45,841 bases of DNA from UBA2233 sp002347965 [NCBI: Nitrospirae bacterium UBA2233] (GTDB lineage Bacteria > UBA2233): the NCBI GenBank assembly GCA_002347965.1, contig DDYN01000049.1, positions 1 to 45,841 of the forward strand, in the 5' to 3' direction. Below the pieces are notes generated by a model. The model had not been told where the DNA came from and did not search any database. It worked only from the letters and a program-made list of their open reading frames with translations. A program made the translations under genes and the position numbers. Shown piece by piece: positions 38,691-45,841 of the stretch (within the stretch, counting starts at the first letter, position 1; the number at the start of each line of letters is the position of its first letter).

Positions 38691-39454
38691 GGGTTAGACT
38701 GTCCTTTTTTTGTAGGAACGTTAACTTTTAGCGTCGAGCGACTGAACGTAGGGGTGCCGCCCGCCTCACGAACGCTTGCTTTGAGGGCTTCTGGGTCGTG
38801 AACCAGAATCCCAGAAAGGAGCGTTACGGGTGTTTTTGAGAACACCTCAGGAAAAAGCGGGCACGACGGGCCAAGCAGCACGACTTCCCTGGCTTTAGTC
38901 AAGCAGGAAACAAGGCTATCGAACGCGCCCGTCAACAGCGTCGTCGCCGTGAGTATTACGACATCGCACTCAGGAAGAACCTCGTAGGCCTCTTGCTCCG
39001 GCAGAACAAACTTAGTGTTTTCGAACAACGCCGGGTTCCTTTCGAAAACGCTCAGGGTCCGAGCCGTTGAGCGTAGTGGCGATACTAAAGGGCCAAAAAA
39101 CCCCACCATCCCTACGTTGTCTTCTAAGGTGACGGAAAGCGCCTTTAATATATCGCCCCTAAGGCCGCCTTCAGGCCTTGAGGAGGCGTTTATCGCGGCA
39201 AGCCCGATGCTTCTCTCCAGTGGGTTTTTTGAAAAGACGAGTTCCGCCGTTTCCTTTAGCCCTTTATTGGCATAGCCACCAGCGTCGTGTAAGACCGTAC
39301 AATGGGCTTTGTCCCGCCCCAATAGCGTGTAAGAAACGCCCACCCTTCCGTCTTCGAGTTGGACGTAAGTATAGCCCAGTCCCACGCAAACCTCAGAAAC
39401 GCGCGCAGATTCCCCATTTAAGGCTACGCACCCGAGCAAATCTTCAAGAATCAT
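38687..39454 (-). CDS. DUF364 family protein (putative heavy-metal chelator)
   Basis: 255 residues from ATG at 39454 (AAAGAGGTATGC upstream; the open frame runs 25 codons further into the radical SAM gene). An N-terminal DUF4213-like part (EVCVGLGYTYVQLEDGRVGVSYTLL) and a C-terminal Rossmann-like DUF364 part (VGMVGFFGPLVSPLR, VVILTATTLLTGAFDSLV, VVLLGPSCPLFPEVF). Such proteins often neighbour metal or Fe-S maturation genes; the reaction is unknown. Confidence 0.85.
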   Translation of the reverse strand: MILEDLLGCVALNGESARVSEVCVGLGYTYVQLEDGRVGVSYTLLGRDKAHCTVLHDAGGYANKGLKETAELVFSKNPLERSIGLAAINASSRPEGGLRGDILKALSVTLEDNVGMVGFFGPLVSPLRSTARTLSVFERNPALFENTKFVLPEQEAYEVLPECDVVILTATTLLTGAFDSLVSCLTKAREVVLLGPSCPLFPEVFSKTPVTLLSGILVHDPEALKASVREAGGTPTFSRSTLKVNVPTKKGQSNP

Positions 39455-39464
39455 GCATACCTCT

Positions 39465-40397
39465 TTAGTCTGCCGTAAAGAATAATTCCCCGTCTTTTCT
39501 AACGTGATGAACGCACCCTTGACGCTCAAGTCTCTCCAAGGATTTCTCCAAGAGCAACGGAGAGACGCTAAGGGCTGCGGCTAAATCCCAAACCCTGCAG
39601 GGTCTTCTTTTCAAAAGCCCAAGGATACTCTTATCGTCGGCCTCGCTTCCTTGCGCGCATGCCTTTGGTTTGAAAGCGGCAATAACCTCTGCCTTATCCC
39701 CAAAAACGGCCGCTATGGACCTTAGGGTATCTATATCCACAGGCTTGGCCAACCCGCTCCTTGTCGGCCTTACGGGCGTGTTCAGCTGAACCCTTTCCGG
39801 GTTGATCTGTTCAATAGCCTCTTTTAAGCCCTCCAGCTCTTCGGGGGACGTATTGACCCCATCAAGAAGCATGATTTCTAACCAAACGCGCCCTTTGAAC
39901 TTGGAGCAGAAATCGGCCAGACCCGAAATAATCCTAGGAAGCTCCAAGCCTAGAGCGGGTTCGTTGATGTAACGAAAGCTAGCTTCGCTGGCTGAATCCA
40001 GCGAAGGAACGATAAGGTCGCAGGACAAAAGGGCGTCTTGAACCTCCTTTTGCCAGAGCAGCGATCCGTTCGTTATGACGGCAACCGGGATGTCACTCAT
40101 CGCCTTGAGCCCTTCGACCACTTCCTCGATGTCCGAGTAAAGCGTAGGCTCGCCCGAGCCGGAAACGGTGAAGTAATCGGCCCTGCCTCCTTTCTCACAG
40201 TAGCTGCGAACTTCGCTCAAGACTTCTTTGGGGTTAAAAAATGATTGCCTTTCGATCGTCTTCTTCTTCGTCCTCCCCAGTTGGCAGTAAAGGCAATCGT
40301 AGCTGCATACCTTGAAGGGAACGACATCGATCCCAAGGCTAAGCCCTAAACGCCTCGAGGGTACCGGACCGTAAACGAACCCGCGCTCTTTACTCAT
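39465..40397 (-). CDS. Radical SAM protein with C-terminal winged-helix
   Basis: 310 residues. [4Fe-4S] site CSYDCLYCQLG (Cys-x3-Cys-x2-Cys, about residues 32-39), then GSGEPTLYSDIEEV. The start GFVYGPVPSRRLGLSLGID is typical of a subgroup found beside MinD-type ATPases in anaerobes. The last 60 residues (CRVWDLAAALSVSPLLLEKS) look like a winged helix. The start overlaps the MinD1 gene by 8 bases. Substrate unknown. Confidence 0.88.
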   Translation of the reverse strand: MSKERGFVYGPVPSRRLGLSLGIDVVPFKVCSYDCLYCQLGRTKKKTIERQSFFNPKEVLSEVRSYCEKGGRADYFTVSGSGEPTLYSDIEEVVEGLKAMSDIPVAVITNGSLLWQKEVQDALLSCDLIVPSLDSASEASFRYINEPALGLELPRIISGLADFCSKFKGRVWLEIMLLDGVNTSPEELEGLKEAIEQINPERVQLNTPVRPTRSGLAKPVDIDTLRSIAAVFGDKAEVIAAFKPKACAQGSEADDKSILGLLKRRPCRVWDLAAALSVSPLLLEKSLERLERQGCVHHVRKDGELFFTAD

Positions 40398-41265
40398 AGA
40401 GGGTGCTCCTCACCTTGCTAACGAGCCTTAGCATATCCTCGCCGATACCCGTATTGGTGAACTCGAGGATAGTCTTTCTATTGTTCAGGGCCAAAAAGGC
40501 CTGATTGTCGTAGCGAAGCCTACCCAAGGTCTCAAACCCAAAATCACGAGCCTTGGACTCGAGGGCTTCGCTCGCCCCTAAAGAGAGGCAAGCCTTGTTG
40601 ACCACAAGACCAGCAGGCAGCTTATAACGGGCCACCAAAGAAAAGAGTCTGTAGGCATCGTGCAAGCCAGAAGGGGTCGGCTCGGCCACGATAAGGACAT
40701 ACGAGGCCCCAGAAAGGCTCGATATCGCAGGACAGCCGACTCCGGGCGGTCCGTCAACCAGCATGAACCCGAGCCCCTCCCGTTGGGCCAGATCTCTGGC
40801 GGCCTTCTTCACCAGCGATACGAGCTTACCCGAGTTCTCCTCGCCGGGGTCTAGGGCGCCGTATACAAAAGGACCAAAGCGGCTATTCGCTAGTACGTAT
40901 TCGCCGTTCTTTTGATCCTGCAAGGTCACGGCATTCGAAGGACACACGAGATCACACACGCCGCAACCTTCACATCGAATCGGGTCCACCTCGAACAGGC
41001 CGTTATTTTCGAGGATAGCCCCGAACCTGCAAGCCCTAAGACACTCCCCGCAGCCATTGCAGGCTCTTTGGTCAATCCTAGCCTTTTTACCGCCGGTAAA
41101 AGGAAAGACCCGCTCGGTTTGAGGCTCAAGGAGAACGGGTAGGTCGGGGGCGTCCACGTCGCAGTCTACGATAACCTTTCTTTGGAGCGCGCCCGCCAGT
41201 GAGGCTACGAGCGTTGTTTTTCCCGTACCACCCTTGCCGCTTACAACAACAAGCTCTTTCATCAC
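40390..41265 (-). CDS. MinD-type ATPase with ferredoxin insert (1)
   Basis: 291 residues. Deviant Walker A VVSGKGGTGKTTLVA at the N-terminus, then an inserted 2[4Fe-4S] ferredoxin domain (CNGCGECLRACRFGAI and CEGCGVCDLVCPSNAV, about 70-115), then the rest of the ATPase (VDGPPGVGCPAISSL). Paired ATPases of this kind are common in strict anaerobes, where they are thought to take part in Fe-S or Mo/Fe cofactor handling with NifX-like proteins. Tandem paralogue of the next gene; 4-base overlap. Confidence 0.92.
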   Translation of the reverse strand: MMKELVVVSGKGGTGKTTLVASLAGALQRKVIVDCDVDAPDLPVLLEPQTERVFPFTGGKKARIDQRACNGCGECLRACRFGAILENNGLFEVDPIRCEGCGVCDLVCPSNAVTLQDQKNGEYVLANSRFGPFVYGALDPGEENSGKLVSLVKKAARDLAQREGLGFMLVDGPPGVGCPAISSLSGASYVLIVAEPTPSGLHDAYRLFSLVARYKLPAGLVVNKACLSLGASEALESKARDFGFETLGRLRYDNQAFLALNNRKTILEFTNTGIGEDMLRLVSKVRSTLYE

Positions 41266-42110
41266 GAAACCCTCGCAAGCAGGCCTTGGGCAAGCCTCTC
41301 GAACGTCTGCCCGATGCCTGGAACGGCCTCTATCGCCAGCCTTCCTTCAGCATAGGCTTTGGCAATACGCATATCTTCGTTAAAGACCGCCATGGGCTCT
41401 ATGCGCATGTCGTAAAGGGCGCCCATAACTTCGCGCTCGCTAGATGGCAACAGGCGGTTCAGCACCACGCCGAAAGGAATCTTGAGCCTTTCTAGCATCT
41501 TGAGCGCCAGGCGAAAATCGCTAAGCCCAAAAGGCGTCGCCTCGAGAACTGCCAGGACGAACGAGACCCCTGCAAGCGCCTGGATGACCGGGCATGATGT
41601 CCCCGGAGGGGTATCTATGATCGTCAAGGAGCCGGGTTTGGCCTTTTTCTGGACCGCCTCGATGACAGGCCCCGGTCTGGGGTAGCCGATGTCGAGCGTT
41701 CCCATGGCAAACGTTAAGCCATCTTTTCGGCCCTCGCTGATCGTCCCTATCGCTAGAGGAACCTCCTTGATGGCGTTTTTCGGACAGACCATAGCGCAGC
41801 CGCCGCATCCATGGCATAGCTCGTGAAACACCAAGGTTTCCGAACCCAGGGGAAGAATGGCGTTGAACGCGCAGAAACGATGACACTCCCCGCAACCATC
41901 GCAAAGGGAGCCGTCCACCTGGGGAACGAGGACGTTAACCCTCTCGGTACGCTCAATCTTCGGGTTTATAAAAAGGTGGGCGTTGGGCTCCTCCACGTCG
42001 GCATCCAGGAAAGAAACATCCAACCCCTTCGTTAGTAGCGTACAGGCAAGGTTAGTCGCCAGCCATGTTTTTCCAGAGCCGCCCTTTGCCCCGGAAATCG
42101 CGATCTTCAT
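41262..42110 (-). CDS. MinD-type ATPase with ferredoxin insert (2)
   Basis: 282 residues. IAISGAKGGSGKTWLATNLA, then CDGCGECHRFCAFNAI and CHGCGGCAMVCPKNAI, then DTPPGTSCPVIQALAG. Same architecture as the preceding entry; the two probably form a heterodimer. ATGA overlap with the NifX-like gene. Cytoplasmic. Confidence 0.92.
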   Translation of the reverse strand: MKIAISGAKGGSGKTWLATNLACTLLTKGLDVSFLDADVEEPNAHLFINPKIERTERVNVLVPQVDGSLCDGCGECHRFCAFNAILPLGSETLVFHELCHGCGGCAMVCPKNAIKEVPLAIGTISEGRKDGLTFAMGTLDIGYPRPGPVIEAVQKKAKPGSLTIIDTPPGTSCPVIQALAGVSFVLAVLEATPFGLSDFRLALKMLERLKIPFGVVLNRLLPSSEREVMGALYDMRIEPMAVFNEDMRIAKAYAEGRLAIEAVPGIGQTFERLAQGLLARVS

Positions 42111-42433
42111 CCAGAAAACCCCAGTTCATCAAGATTGGCAAGAGTTTCCTTAAGCGTGTCTCTTTTGGGCTTAACAATGCGTATCCCCTTAGAATCTAGT
42201 AAATCACGGGTCTTGGGGCCAACTTCGCCGGTGATCACGGCATCCACGCCCAGATCCACCATAATTTTAAAGACCTGAATACCGGCCCCGGACTCTGCAT
42301 CCTTGGCTGGGTTTGACTTGAACACGCTGGATTTGTCTTTCGAGTCGCAAACGGCAAAGAAGGGCGCCCTCGCGAACGCAGCATTAATCTTGGATTCAAC
42401 CCTTTCTTCCTGGACAGGAATCGCGATCTTCAT
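42107..42433 (-). CDS. NifX/NafY-like cofactor-binding protein (1)
   Basis: 108 residues from ATG at 42433 with GGAG six bases before it; an in-frame GTG four codons upstream overlaps that site. A dinitrogenase iron-molybdenum cofactor domain: MKIAIPVQEERVESKIN, FARAPFFAVCDSK, VDAVITGEVGPKTRDLL. Binds or shields Fe-S-metal cofactors. No nif genes are present, so a general Fe-S/Mo role is more likely. Confidence 0.88.
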   Translation of the reverse strand: MKIAIPVQEERVESKINAAFARAPFFAVCDSKDKSSVFKSNPAKDAESGAGIQVFKIMVDLGVDAVITGEVGPKTRDLLDSKGIRIVKPKRDTLKETLANLDELGFSG

Positions 42434-42454
42434 GTCATACTCCACAACGTTCCG

Positions 42455-42883
42455 TTAATATTCGATAAGCTCGATAAGCACCCCAAGCGCAGATTTCGGG
42501 TGAACGAAAATATAAGAGGTCTTTGCCCCACCTCCTAGGGGGTTGGGAATCTCGACGGGCTCCTCGGGGATGAGGCGCACTCCCTTTTCTTTGAGCCTGG
42601 CCGCGAGCGCCTTCAGGTTTTTCACCCGCAGGGCTATATGGTTGAGGCCCTCGCCCTTCTGGGCGATGAACTTGGCGACAACGCTCTCTTTATCGGTAGG
42701 GGATATGAACTGGAGCTGGGTTTGATCAATGCGATGGCTCTTGACCTTGATCTTCTCGAACGGGATCTCCCATTCGAGCTCGAAATCGAACCCAAAGAGG
42801 GTCTTGAACAAAGAGGCGGCCGCCTCGTTATCGTTGACGGCGATGGCAACCTCTTCGACCCCTAGAATGCTCGGCTCTTCCAC
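42455..42883 (-). CDS. VOC-fold protein, methylmalonyl-CoA epimerase-like
   Basis: 142 residues from GTG at 42883, which follows AGGAGGGGTCAG; the frame is open 27 codons further into the MBL gene. The glyoxalase/VOC pattern LGVEEVAIAVNDNEAAASLF, EGLNHIALRVKNL, ALGVLIELIEY matches methylmalonyl-CoA epimerases, with metal ligands in NHIAL and IELIE; the first ligand (usually His) is Glu or Ala here (VEEVAIAV for IDHIGIAV). The reaction is therefore uncertain. Confidence 0.8.
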   Translation of the reverse strand: MEEPSILGVEEVAIAVNDNEAAASLFKTLFGFDFELEWEIPFEKIKVKSHRIDQTQLQFISPTDKESVVAKFIAQKGEGLNHIALRVKNLKALAARLKEKGVRLIPEEPVEIPNPLGGGAKTSYIFVHPKSALGVLIELIEY

Positions 42884-42893
42884 CTGACCCCTC

Positions 42894-43727
42894 CTAGTCG
42901 TACTCCCGGCTCGTGCCGGCGTTGTTGAAGAAGAATCGCTCTTTAAAAACCCGGGCCAGCTCAAGAGAGGCCTGCATGCCCGTGCAGTGAGAAACCCCTA
43001 TTTCTCCAAGATTCATGCCCTTTAGGGCCTCGATCGTTTTCTCGAGCCTCTCTTTATCCGCCATGAAAAGATGCGTACCCCCGATCACGGCCCTAACCCT
43101 ATCGAGCCCGGTAAGGTTGAGCCCATGTCTTAGGATATTCACGATCCCCCTATGCCCGCAGCCTAAGATGACCACAAGCCCCTTTGGGGTTTTAACAAAT
43201 ATAGAGAAATCGTCTAGCAACGGGTCTTTCGAGAACCGACCGTTTTCTTTGATGAGCATATTGTCGTCCACCTTCTCAAAGCCCGACTCAAGCGGAATCT
43301 CCCCGCTCACAAGAACGTTTTCGCTGACCCAAAAGGGCTCTTTGGTTAAGCGAAACTCCCCTCCGAGGGATTCTAAATAGTCCCTTGCGAACGGGATACC
43401 GATAAAACGGTCCCCTCCAAGCCTTATATACTTCTTCCCCCAGATGTCAGGGTGGGCTACAATCGGTAAAGGCTTTTTTTCTTGGGCTTCCAGGGCATCC
43501 TTGAGCCCGCCGGTATGGTCTACATGGCCATGGCTCAGTATGAGGTAGTCCAACTTACCCATCTCAACACCCAAGACCTTGGCGTTGTGGAGCAGCGCGT
43601 TGCCCAGACCCGTGTCAAAAAGAATTTTCCTGCCGTCCGCCTCCAAGTAGACGCTCTGCCCCCATTCGGCCAACACCAAAGGAAAACCCGCCGTGTTCTC
43701 GACGAGCGTTACGACGCGCACGCTCAC
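42894..43727 (-). CDS. MBL-fold metallohydrolase
   Basis: 277 residues, GTG start overlapping the previous stop as GTGA. The metal motif SHGHVDHTGG (about residues 65-74), CGHRGIVNI, GGTHL and SHCTG follow the pattern of the archaeal-type dihydropterin-ribofuranosylaminobenzene phosphate synthase-like branch of metallo-beta-lactamases, often seen with MinD/NifX genes in anaerobes. Substrate unknown. Confidence 0.88.
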   Translation of the reverse strand: MSVRVVTLVENTAGFPLVLAEWGQSVYLEADGRKILFDTGLGNALLHNAKVLGVEMGKLDYLILSHGHVDHTGGLKDALEAQEKKPLPIVAHPDIWGKKYIRLGGDRFIGIPFARDYLESLGGEFRLTKEPFWVSENVLVSGEIPLESGFEKVDDNMLIKENGRFSKDPLLDDFSIFVKTPKGLVVILGCGHRGIVNILRHGLNLTGLDRVRAVIGGTHLFMADKERLEKTIEALKGMNLGEIGVSHCTGMQASLELARVFKERFFFNNAGTSREYD

Positions 43728-44026
43728 GGCTTAACCTCCATCGTTACGTGAAGTTCCCCATCTTGAAGGCGAAGGAAAAAACAAACCCTCTGGCCTTGAA
43801 GCAAAAAAGGCTCGTAGGCACCCCTAAGCCGATCGCATTTAAACTCCTCCAGGAACACCCTGAGGGTTTCATAGCGCCTTTGGAGGCGTTCGTCCTGGTC
43901 TTGTTGCCCTGTGAGCAGCTCTTGGAGCGTCTCCCTCAGCGCCCCTTCGGCCTTCGTAATGACGCACTCCTCCAGGCTTGGGACCAGGACTATGCTCTCT
44001 CCTTCTTCGTATACATCCGCACCCAT
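43724..44026 (-). CDS. Hypothetical protein in MinD/NifX operon
   Basis: 100 residues, unrecognised. Acidic N-terminus (MGADVYEEGESIVLVPS), a Gln/Asp/Glu/Arg-rich helical middle (GQQDQDERLQRRYETLRVFL), and a beta-like end (RVCFFLRLQDGELHVTMEV). Position 4 bases after the FmdB-like gene and overlapping the MBL gene supports a real gene in the operon. Confidence 0.7.
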   Translation of the reverse strand: MGADVYEEGESIVLVPSLEECVITKAEGALRETLQELLTGQQDQDERLQRRYETLRVFLEEFKCDRLRGAYEPFLLQGQRVCFFLRLQDGELHVTMEVKP

Positions 44027-44030
44027 CTAC

Positions 44031-44276
44031 CTAGCCGCAATGGGGCTTATCGCAGCGCTCTTCCCTACCGCAGCAAGGCGAGGAAGCCCCGCAACGAGGG
44101 AGCGTCTGGCCTTCGCTCGGCGATGAGCCTTTCACGATGAAGCCTATCCCTCCGCTCACCCTACGCTCTAGTCCTCCCCCGCAGCTTGAACATGACATAG
44201 CAGGGGCATCCGTCATTCGCTGGAAGATTTCCTCGTACTTACCGCACTGCTTGCATTGGTACACGTATGTCGGCAT
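44031..44276 (-). CDS. FmdB-type zinc ribbon protein
   Basis: 81 residues from ATG at 44276, preceded by TTAGGGGGGCAAC. The zinc ribbon MPTYVYQCKQCGKYEEIFQ with CSSCGGGLERR is the FmdB/CxxC_CxxC_SSSS family. The C-terminal tail is Cys-rich (CGASSPCCGREERCDKPHCG), unlike many members, and may bind metal. FmdB proteins are proposed regulators; the function here is unknown. Confidence 0.83.
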   Translation of the reverse strand: MPTYVYQCKQCGKYEEIFQRMTDAPAMSCSSCGGGLERRVSGGIGFIVKGSSPSEGQTLPRCGASSPCCGREERCDKPHCG

Positions 44277-44286
44277 GTTGCCCCCC

Positions 44287-44628
44287 CTAATGATCGCAAG
44301 CGTTACCTTGAAGCCTGAGCAAACCCTTAAGGTAGCCTTGAACCGCCTCGTCCACACTCATAGGGCCGACGCCGACCACAGCCTCGATTCCAACCTCATG
44401 GAACAACTCGAGGGCCTTTCTTCCCATCCCTCCGCTCAGCACGACATCTACACCGAGCTCCTCGAGCCATCTAGGAATCTTGCCGGGCTCGTGGGCGGGG
44501 GCTGGCTGGCTGCTTCTAGAAAGAACCGCCCCGGCCACTTCGTCCACTTCAAAGACCTCAAAGCTTGGGCAGTGGCCAAAATGGGCTGAAACCAAGCCGT
44601 TGTCTGCGGGAACAGCGATCTTTTTCAT
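44287..44628 (-). CDS. NifX/NafY-like cofactor-binding protein (2)
   Basis: 113 residues. MKKIAVPADNGLVSAHFGHC, FEVFEVDEVAGAVL, VDVVLSGGMGRKALELF: the same dinitrogenase-cofactor domain as at 42107. The HFGHC motif, with His and Cys, is the likely metal or cofactor site and is missing in the other copy. ATGA overlap with the upstream DUF5320 gene. Confidence 0.9.
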   Translation of the reverse strand: MKKIAVPADNGLVSAHFGHCPSFEVFEVDEVAGAVLSRSSQPAPAHEPGKIPRWLEELGVDVVLSGGMGRKALELFHEVGIEAVVGVGPMSVDEAVQGYLKGLLRLQGNACDH

Positions 44629-44867
44629 CCCCTCTTACCCCTGCCCCTCATCTGTCCCATTCTTCTTAGGCCTTGGCCCATACTGCCCAAACCTTGCCCA
44701 AGCCTTGCAAAAAAGCCCTGACCTGGCTGATTTTGCTGACCTTGGGGGTTTCCCGGGCCTTGGCCTTGAGCCCCTTGGCCTTGGGGTTGCCCCTGGCCGC
44801 AAGGGCCAAGGCCCCTCCCTTTGCCTTTACTCCCCCCAAAAGGGCCTGTACCGTCTCCTCTTGGCAT
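44625..44867 (-). CDS. DUF5320-like Gly/Gln-rich protein
   Basis: 80 residues beginning MPRGDGTGPFGGSKGKGRG, the usual start of DUF5320-type proteins, then GPCGQGQPQGQGAQ repeats and a C-terminal segment with regularly spaced Gly/Leu/Met (LGQGLGSMGQGLRRMG). One Cys (PCG). Such proteins accompany NifX/MinD clusters of anaerobes. Good site AAGGAG upstream. Confidence 0.8.
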   Translation of the reverse strand: MPRGDGTGPFGGSKGKGRGLGPCGQGQPQGQGAQGQGPGNPQGQQNQPGQGFFARLGQGLGSMGQGLRRMGQMRGRGKRG

Positions 44868-44886
44868 ACTTGACTCCTTCTTTTAA

Positions 44887-45201
44887 CTATTCTTCTTCAA
44901 TGACCTGGTTCTGAGGTTTGCCCCTTAGACGTTCGATCCTCGACATAATCCCGCGAAGGCTACGTTCGAGCCCTTTGGCTTCTCTCTCGAGCCACTTGGC
45001 CTCATCTTCTTCGGTGGGCTCTATAGCGCTAATTCCACCAAACCCTCTGCCGTAAAACCCACGGCACCATCCGCGGCCAAAGCCCCAAGGCCTGCCTTGC
45101 CCATAAAAGGCTCCCGGTCTGTCAGAACCCCCGCAGAAACCCAGGCCTCTCCCTGTCCTAGCGCCTAGGCCCCGAGGCCCCGTACGATCCCCAAACGGCA
45201 T
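44887..45201 (-). CDS. DUF5320 family protein, first gene of operon
   Basis: 104 residues from the second ATG (45201), which has GGAGGG at better spacing than the first (45207). MPFGDRTGPRGLGARTGRGL, then FCGGSD, WCRGFYGRGFGG and a C-terminal coiled-coil-like helix (EEDEAKWLEREAKGLE), as in DUF5320. It opens the minus-strand operon that runs to 37116; its promoter is at 45264-45292. Confidence 0.83.
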   Translation of the reverse strand: MPFGDRTGPRGLGARTGRGLGFCGGSDRPGAFYGQGRPWGFGRGWCRGFYGRGFGGISAIEPTEEDEAKWLEREAKGLERSLRGIMSRIERLRGKPQNQVIEEE

Positions 45202-45263
45202 GACCATCCCTCCTGTTTTTTGATGTTAAGAAACGTCCATTGCAATAATCGACCACGGTATTT

Positions 45264-45292
45264 ATTATGAGCATATACCCATATAAAGTCAA
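45264..45292 (-). promoter_or_regulatory. Promoter of the MinD/NifX operon
   Basis: On the minus strand TTGACT (45287-45292), 17 bases, CATAAT (45264-45269), 63 bases before the DUF5320 start. The spacer contains ATATGGGTATAT, whose ATAT arms could be a regulator site, possibly for the divergently encoded DUF134 protein. Confidence 0.6.
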
Positions 45293-45387
45293 GGGATGTC
45301 GCCTGGGCGTGTTATCATAACCCCCTAAAAGACCGTAGTATGCTGTAGAGCGCCATCCCACCAAACCCGTAGGAGAGAACAAAACCC

Positions 45388-45801
45388 TTGCCAAGGCCAA
45401 AAAGATCCCGGTTTATCCGTACGATTCCCGCCGTCACCTACTTCAAGCCCAGGGGCATACCGATGAGCCAGCTTAAGGAAGTCTGCCTTGGGGTTGACGA
45501 GCTCGAGGCGCTCAGGCTCTGCGATTTGGAAGGCCTCTACCACGACAAGGCGGCCGAGATGATCGGTGTATCACGCCAAACGTTGGGAAGAATCTTGGAG
45601 CAGGCAAGAAAGAAGGTTATCGAGGCGCTCGTTTACGGCAAGGCGCTCCGCATCGAAGGCCCACACGATGCTCAAATCTTTACCCAGTACACCTGCCGCT
45701 CATGCCTTTACCAGTGGCAGGAACCCTTCGTGCCAAAAAAGACCCCCTGCTGCCCCAAGTGCCGCTCGGAAGAACAGACCAACGGGTTCGTAAGCAAATA
45801 A
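45388..45801 (+). CDS. DUF134 family DNA-binding protein
   Basis: 137 residues, TTG start (MPRPKRSRFI) with TAGGAGAG about twelve bases upstream. The sigma-70 region 4-like helix-turn-helix is DLEGLYHDKAAEMIGVSRQTLGRILEQARKKV (residues about 45-77). The C-terminal part adds a zinc-ribbon-like CRSCLYQW and CCPKCRSEEQ that many family members lack. DUF134 genes are usual partners of MinD/NifX clusters; it probably regulates the divergent operon. A TTATCA/TAGTAT pair at about 45313-45342 may be its promoter. Confidence 0.88.
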   Translation: MPRPKRSRFIRTIPAVTYFKPRGIPMSQLKEVCLGVDELEALRLCDLEGLYHDKAAEMIGVSRQTLGRILEQARKKVIEALVYGKALRIEGPHDAQIFTQYTCRSCLYQWQEPFVPKKTPCCPKCRSEEQTNGFVSK

Positions 45802-45841
45802 ACAAGGTCAAAGGAGGAGGGGTCAGGTCTTGTTTTATGCA
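45802..45841 (+). other. Start of a downstream transcription unit
   Basis: AAAGGAGGAGGGG lies 10 bases after the DUF134 stop and an ATG starts at 45837 near the window end, so another gene may begin here. Too short to identify. Confidence 0.35.

Noticed and set aside
43724-44628. Plus-strand frames such as 43748-44140 and 44137-44589
   Set aside because: They are antisense to recognised minus-strand genes (FmdB-like, NifX-like) and have no ribosome binding sites or motifs.

Overview
The window is about 45.8 kb of roughly 55% G+C DNA from a Gram-negative bacterium. LPS-transport genes (kdsD-lptC-lptA-lptB), an outer-membrane beta-barrel protein and several exported proteins indicate an outer membrane. 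The gene orders lysC-cimA, kdsD-lptC-lptA-lptB-rpoN-hpf and cysE-cysteine desulfurase-mnmA, the Co/Ni ECF transporter type, and a long cluster of MinD-type Fe-S ATPases with NifX-like proteins, DUF5320 and DUF134 are all familiar from anaerobic Desulfobacterota/Desulfuromonadota and neighbouring phyla. That placement is an inference from gene content; no phylogenetic marker was compared.

Layout. 0-2.6 kb: end of aspartate kinase, citramalate synthase (isoleucine precursor), an isochorismatase-fold hydrolase. 2.6-6.2 kb: an accessory cluster with a flagellin-like protein and five small low-complexity or hydrophobic proteins. 6.4 kb: tRNA-Arg. 6.6-11.0 kb: the prkA-yeaH-spoVR stress-kinase operon behind a -24/-12 (sigma-54) type promoter. 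11.0-16.7 kb: rplM-rpsI-argC, then cysE, cysteine desulfurase and mnmA; the desulfurase is bracketed by near-identical 118-bp repeats. 16.3-20.9 kb, minus strand: kdsD-lptC-lptA-lptB-rpoN-hpf. 21.1-25.5 kb, minus strand: an apparently undescribed operon, with a clear promoter, of two exported PPC-type proteins followed by ten tiny hydrophobic proteins. 25.6-30.7 kb: fabH, an EF-G-like GTPase with a mutated P-loop, acetolactate synthase. 30.8-33.3 kb: a 43-aa peptide gene, a decayed GH31 glucosidase, an exported peroxiredoxin, an Mrp ATPase. 33.4-37.0 kb: outer-membrane protein-cbiM-cbiN-cbiQ-cbiO metal uptake operon. 37.1-45.2 kb: a minus-strand operon of about sixteen genes (DUF5320, NifX-like, FmdB-like, MBL fold, VOC, two MinD/ferredoxin ATPases, radical SAM, DUF364, trmO, methyltransferase) ending in two more small hydrophobic protein genes; DUF134 is divergent from it.

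The most interesting signal is a family of about eighteen small proteins at four separate places (4.4-6.2, 21.1-23.3, 30.8-30.9 and 37.1-37.5 kb). Many lie below usual gene-calling length, yet they have good ribosome binding sites and ATGA-type or tight couplings. Subsets share an N-terminal Lys/Arg-Gly-(Ala/Pro)-x-(Leu/Met)-Ala motif, C-terminal aromatic tails, or recognisable paralogous C-termini. Their neighbours are a flagellin-like protein and exported PPC-domain proteins, which suggests surface or envelope assembly; the function is unknown.

A second theme is a family of short palindromic repeats (core G-A-T-A-G-G/C-C-G-G-G-A-C-A ... T-G-T-C-C-C-G-C) lying just after genes. In three cases (cimA, the cysteine desulfurase, acetolactate synthase) the repeat itself supplies the TAG stop codon.
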